Assembly: GCA_035552395.1 (NCBI GenBank)
Contig: DASZLL010000082.1
Span: 1 to 5,676, forward strand
Length of the DNA: 5,676 bases
Source of the DNA: Bog-473 sp035552395
GTDB lineage: Bacteria > Actinomycetota > Acidimicrobiia > Acidimicrobiales > RAAP-2
Direction: 5' to 3'
The notes under the pieces were generated by a model, which saw only the letters and a list, made by a program, of their open reading frames with translations, made no database searches and was not told the origin of the DNA. How positions within the stretch are numbered: position 1 is the stretch's first letter; the number at the start of each line of letters is the position of its first letter. The position numbers and the translations under genes are program-made. Below, piece after piece: positions 4,559 through 5,676 of this stretch.

Positions 4559-5676
4559 GTGACTGATACCTCGAAGACCTCGGACATCTCGAAGTCCACG
4601 GACATCTCGCAGCCCACGGAGACCGCACCCGTGGCCGGCTCGACCCGTTTCGCGTTGCGACCGGTGCCGGTCGAGCTGGGTGAGCGCTACCTGGCCGAGG
4701 GTCTCTGGGACGACCGCACGCTCGGGCAGCTCTTGAGCGACGCGCTCTACGAGGACCCGACGCGTCGCTTCCGGATCTGGTCGCCGACCAACCCCTACCT
4801 CGGCACGGTGGGCGAGGTGTACGAGGAGGCCCTGCGCGTCGCCGGAGGTCTGCGCGCCCACGGCTTTGGTCCGGGCGACATCATCGCGTTCCAGCTGCCC
4901 AACTGGTTCGAGGCAGCCGTCACGTTCTACGCCTGCACCATCGTCGGCGTGACGATCGTGCCGATCGTGCATTTCTACGGGCCGAAGGAGGTGGGGTTCA
5001 TCCTCCGCCAGAGCGGCGCCCGCGCCTTCATCGTCGTCTCGGGCTACGGGAAGCGTGACTTCCTGGCCGAGCTCGCCACCATTCGCGACGGCCTGGACGA
5101 TCTCGAGACCGTTTTCGTCGTCGGCGACACCGGCGGCGCGCCGGACCTGGTGCCCTTCGAAGCACTGCGCGACGCCGAACCGATGGACGGCCCCGTCGCC
5201 GTCGACCCGGACAGTCCCGCCGTCATCGGGTACACCTCGGGCACGACCGCCGACCCCAAGGGCGTCGTGCACACCCACCGCACCCTCGGCTGCGAGGTCC
5301 GTCAGCTGAGTGGTCACCAGGCCAACCGCGACCGCGCCTCGCTCGTCGGGGCGCCCGTCGGCCACGCCATCGGGATGCTCGGTGGTCTGCTCTGCCCGCT
5401 GGTGGGCGGCAAGCCCATCTACATGATCGACGGGTGGGACCCGCCGACGGTGCTCGCCGCCATGGTCGAGGAAGACATCTCCGCCGGCAGTGGGTCGACG
5501 TACTTCTTCACCAGCCTCCTCGACTCCCCGGACTTCACCCCCCACCACATCGAGCTGATGCACTTCATCGGGCTGGGCGGCTCGCCCATACCCGACGCCG
5601 TGGCCGAACGCGCCGAGGACCTCGGCATCTCGCTGGTGCGCTCGTACGGCAGCACGGAGCACCCGTCCATCACCGG
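4559..5676 (+). CDS. AMP-forming acyl-CoA synthetase/ligase (FadD-like), C-terminus cut off by window edge
   Basis: I translated 372 codons plus 2 nt, open to the right edge. The protein belongs to the adenylate-forming AMP-binding family (PF00501), which activates a carboxylic acid with ATP to an acyl-adenylate and then the CoA thioester. The phosphate-binding loop is YTSGTTADPKGVVHTH (225-240). PVGHAIGM (266-273, His269) is the acyl-pocket A4 motif, and YGSTEHPS (363-370) is the A5 motif. The Ala-Asp in TTADPKG and the VGHAIGMLGGLL block resemble ligases annotated as cyclohexanecarboxylate-CoA ligase, but the substrate cannot be fixed from this. Family length is about 500-560, so about a third, including the mobile C-terminal domain with its catalytic Lys, is missing. 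The start is taken as GTG 4559, directly after the previous stop. The first 23 residues are a Ser/Thr/Asp-rich repeat. A second GTG at 4631 has GGAG 9 nt upstream and would remove that extension. GC-rich third positions through 4559-4630 favour the longer form. Confidence 0.9.
   Translation, partial: MTDTSKTSDISKSTDISQPTETAPVAGSTRFALRPVPVELGERYLAEGLWDDRTLGQLLSDALYEDPTRRFRIWSPTNPYLGTVGEVYEEALRVAGGLRAHGFGPGDIIAFQLPNWFEAAVTFYACTIVGVTIVPIVHFYGPKEVGFILRQSGARAFIVVSGYGKRDFLAELATIRDGLDDLETVFVVGDTGGAPDLVPFEALRDAEPMDGPVAVDPDSPAVIGYTSGTTADPKGVVHTHRTLGCEVRQLSGHQANRDRASLVGAPVGHAIGMLGGLLCPLVGGKPIYMIDGWDPPTVLAAMVEEDISAGSGSTYFFTSLLDSPDFTPHHIELMHFIGLGGSPIPDAVAERAEDLGISLVRSYGSTEHPSIT
4581..4616 (+). repeat. 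Imperfect 18-bp tandem repeat at the start of the ligase gene
   Basis: CGGACATCTCGAAGTCCA (4581-4598) is followed by CGGACATCTCGCAGCCCA (4599-4616), 16 of 18 identical, with partial copies on both sides (CCTCGAAGAC before, CGGAGAC after). In frame it gives a repeated six-residue unit, DISKST then DISQPT, in a region likely to be disordered. It lies entirely between the two candidate start codons. Confidence 0.75.

Noticed and set aside
4337..5662. Long minus-strand open frame (441 residues) opposite the ligase gene
   Set aside because: It overlaps the end of one well-supported gene and all of another, is rich in His/Asp/Val/Arg, and shows no recognisable domain. It is an antisense shadow.

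Overview
The window is very GC-rich, all the genes appear to use non-ATG starts (mostly GTG), and third codon positions are almost always G or C. Together with the gene families present, this points to a high-GC actinobacterium, of either a Mycobacterium/Rhodococcus-like or an Acidimicrobiia-like lineage. The exact taxon cannot be read from the sequence. I see no phage, plasmid, CRISPR, tRNA or rRNA features.

Layout: two divergent transcription units meet at a 139-bp intergenic region (3307-3445). The leftward unit holds, in order of transcription, an acyl-CoA dehydrogenase (3306 to 2089), an 85-bp gap filled mostly by a perfect hexanucleotide microsatellite, a thiolase-like protein of the TLP1 type (2003 to 480), and a DUF429 protein (483 to beyond the left edge). 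The rightward unit holds a second acyl-CoA dehydrogenase (3446-4558), directly followed (TGA-GTG, no gap) by an AMP-forming acyl-CoA synthetase (4559 to beyond the right edge).

How they fit together: this looks like a beta-oxidation-type catabolic locus. The ligase would activate a carboxylic acid to its CoA thioester and the dehydrogenases would put in the alpha,beta double bond. The two dehydrogenases have lost complementary parts of the active site. The leftward one keeps an isovaleryl-CoA-dehydrogenase-like catalytic Glu but lacks the usual C-terminal FAD motifs. The rightward one keeps the FAD motifs but lacks a Glu at either known catalytic position. This is the pattern of alpha2beta2 heteromeric dehydrogenases such as the mycobacterial FadE26/FadE27 (ChsE4/ChsE5) pair of cholesterol side-chain breakdown, so I infer an obligate heteromer. 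The thiolase-like protein lacks both catalytic cysteines of true thiolases and is probably not a thiolase in the enzymatic sense. The substrate is not determined; a branched, alicyclic or steroid-derived acid is a guess.

There is no gene-free stretch over 300 bases. I did not find an evidently new multi-gene system. The points most worth following are the split dehydrogenase pair, the (CAACGA)9 microsatellite sitting where the thiolase-like gene should have its ribosome binding site, and the possible shared control region between the divergent genes.
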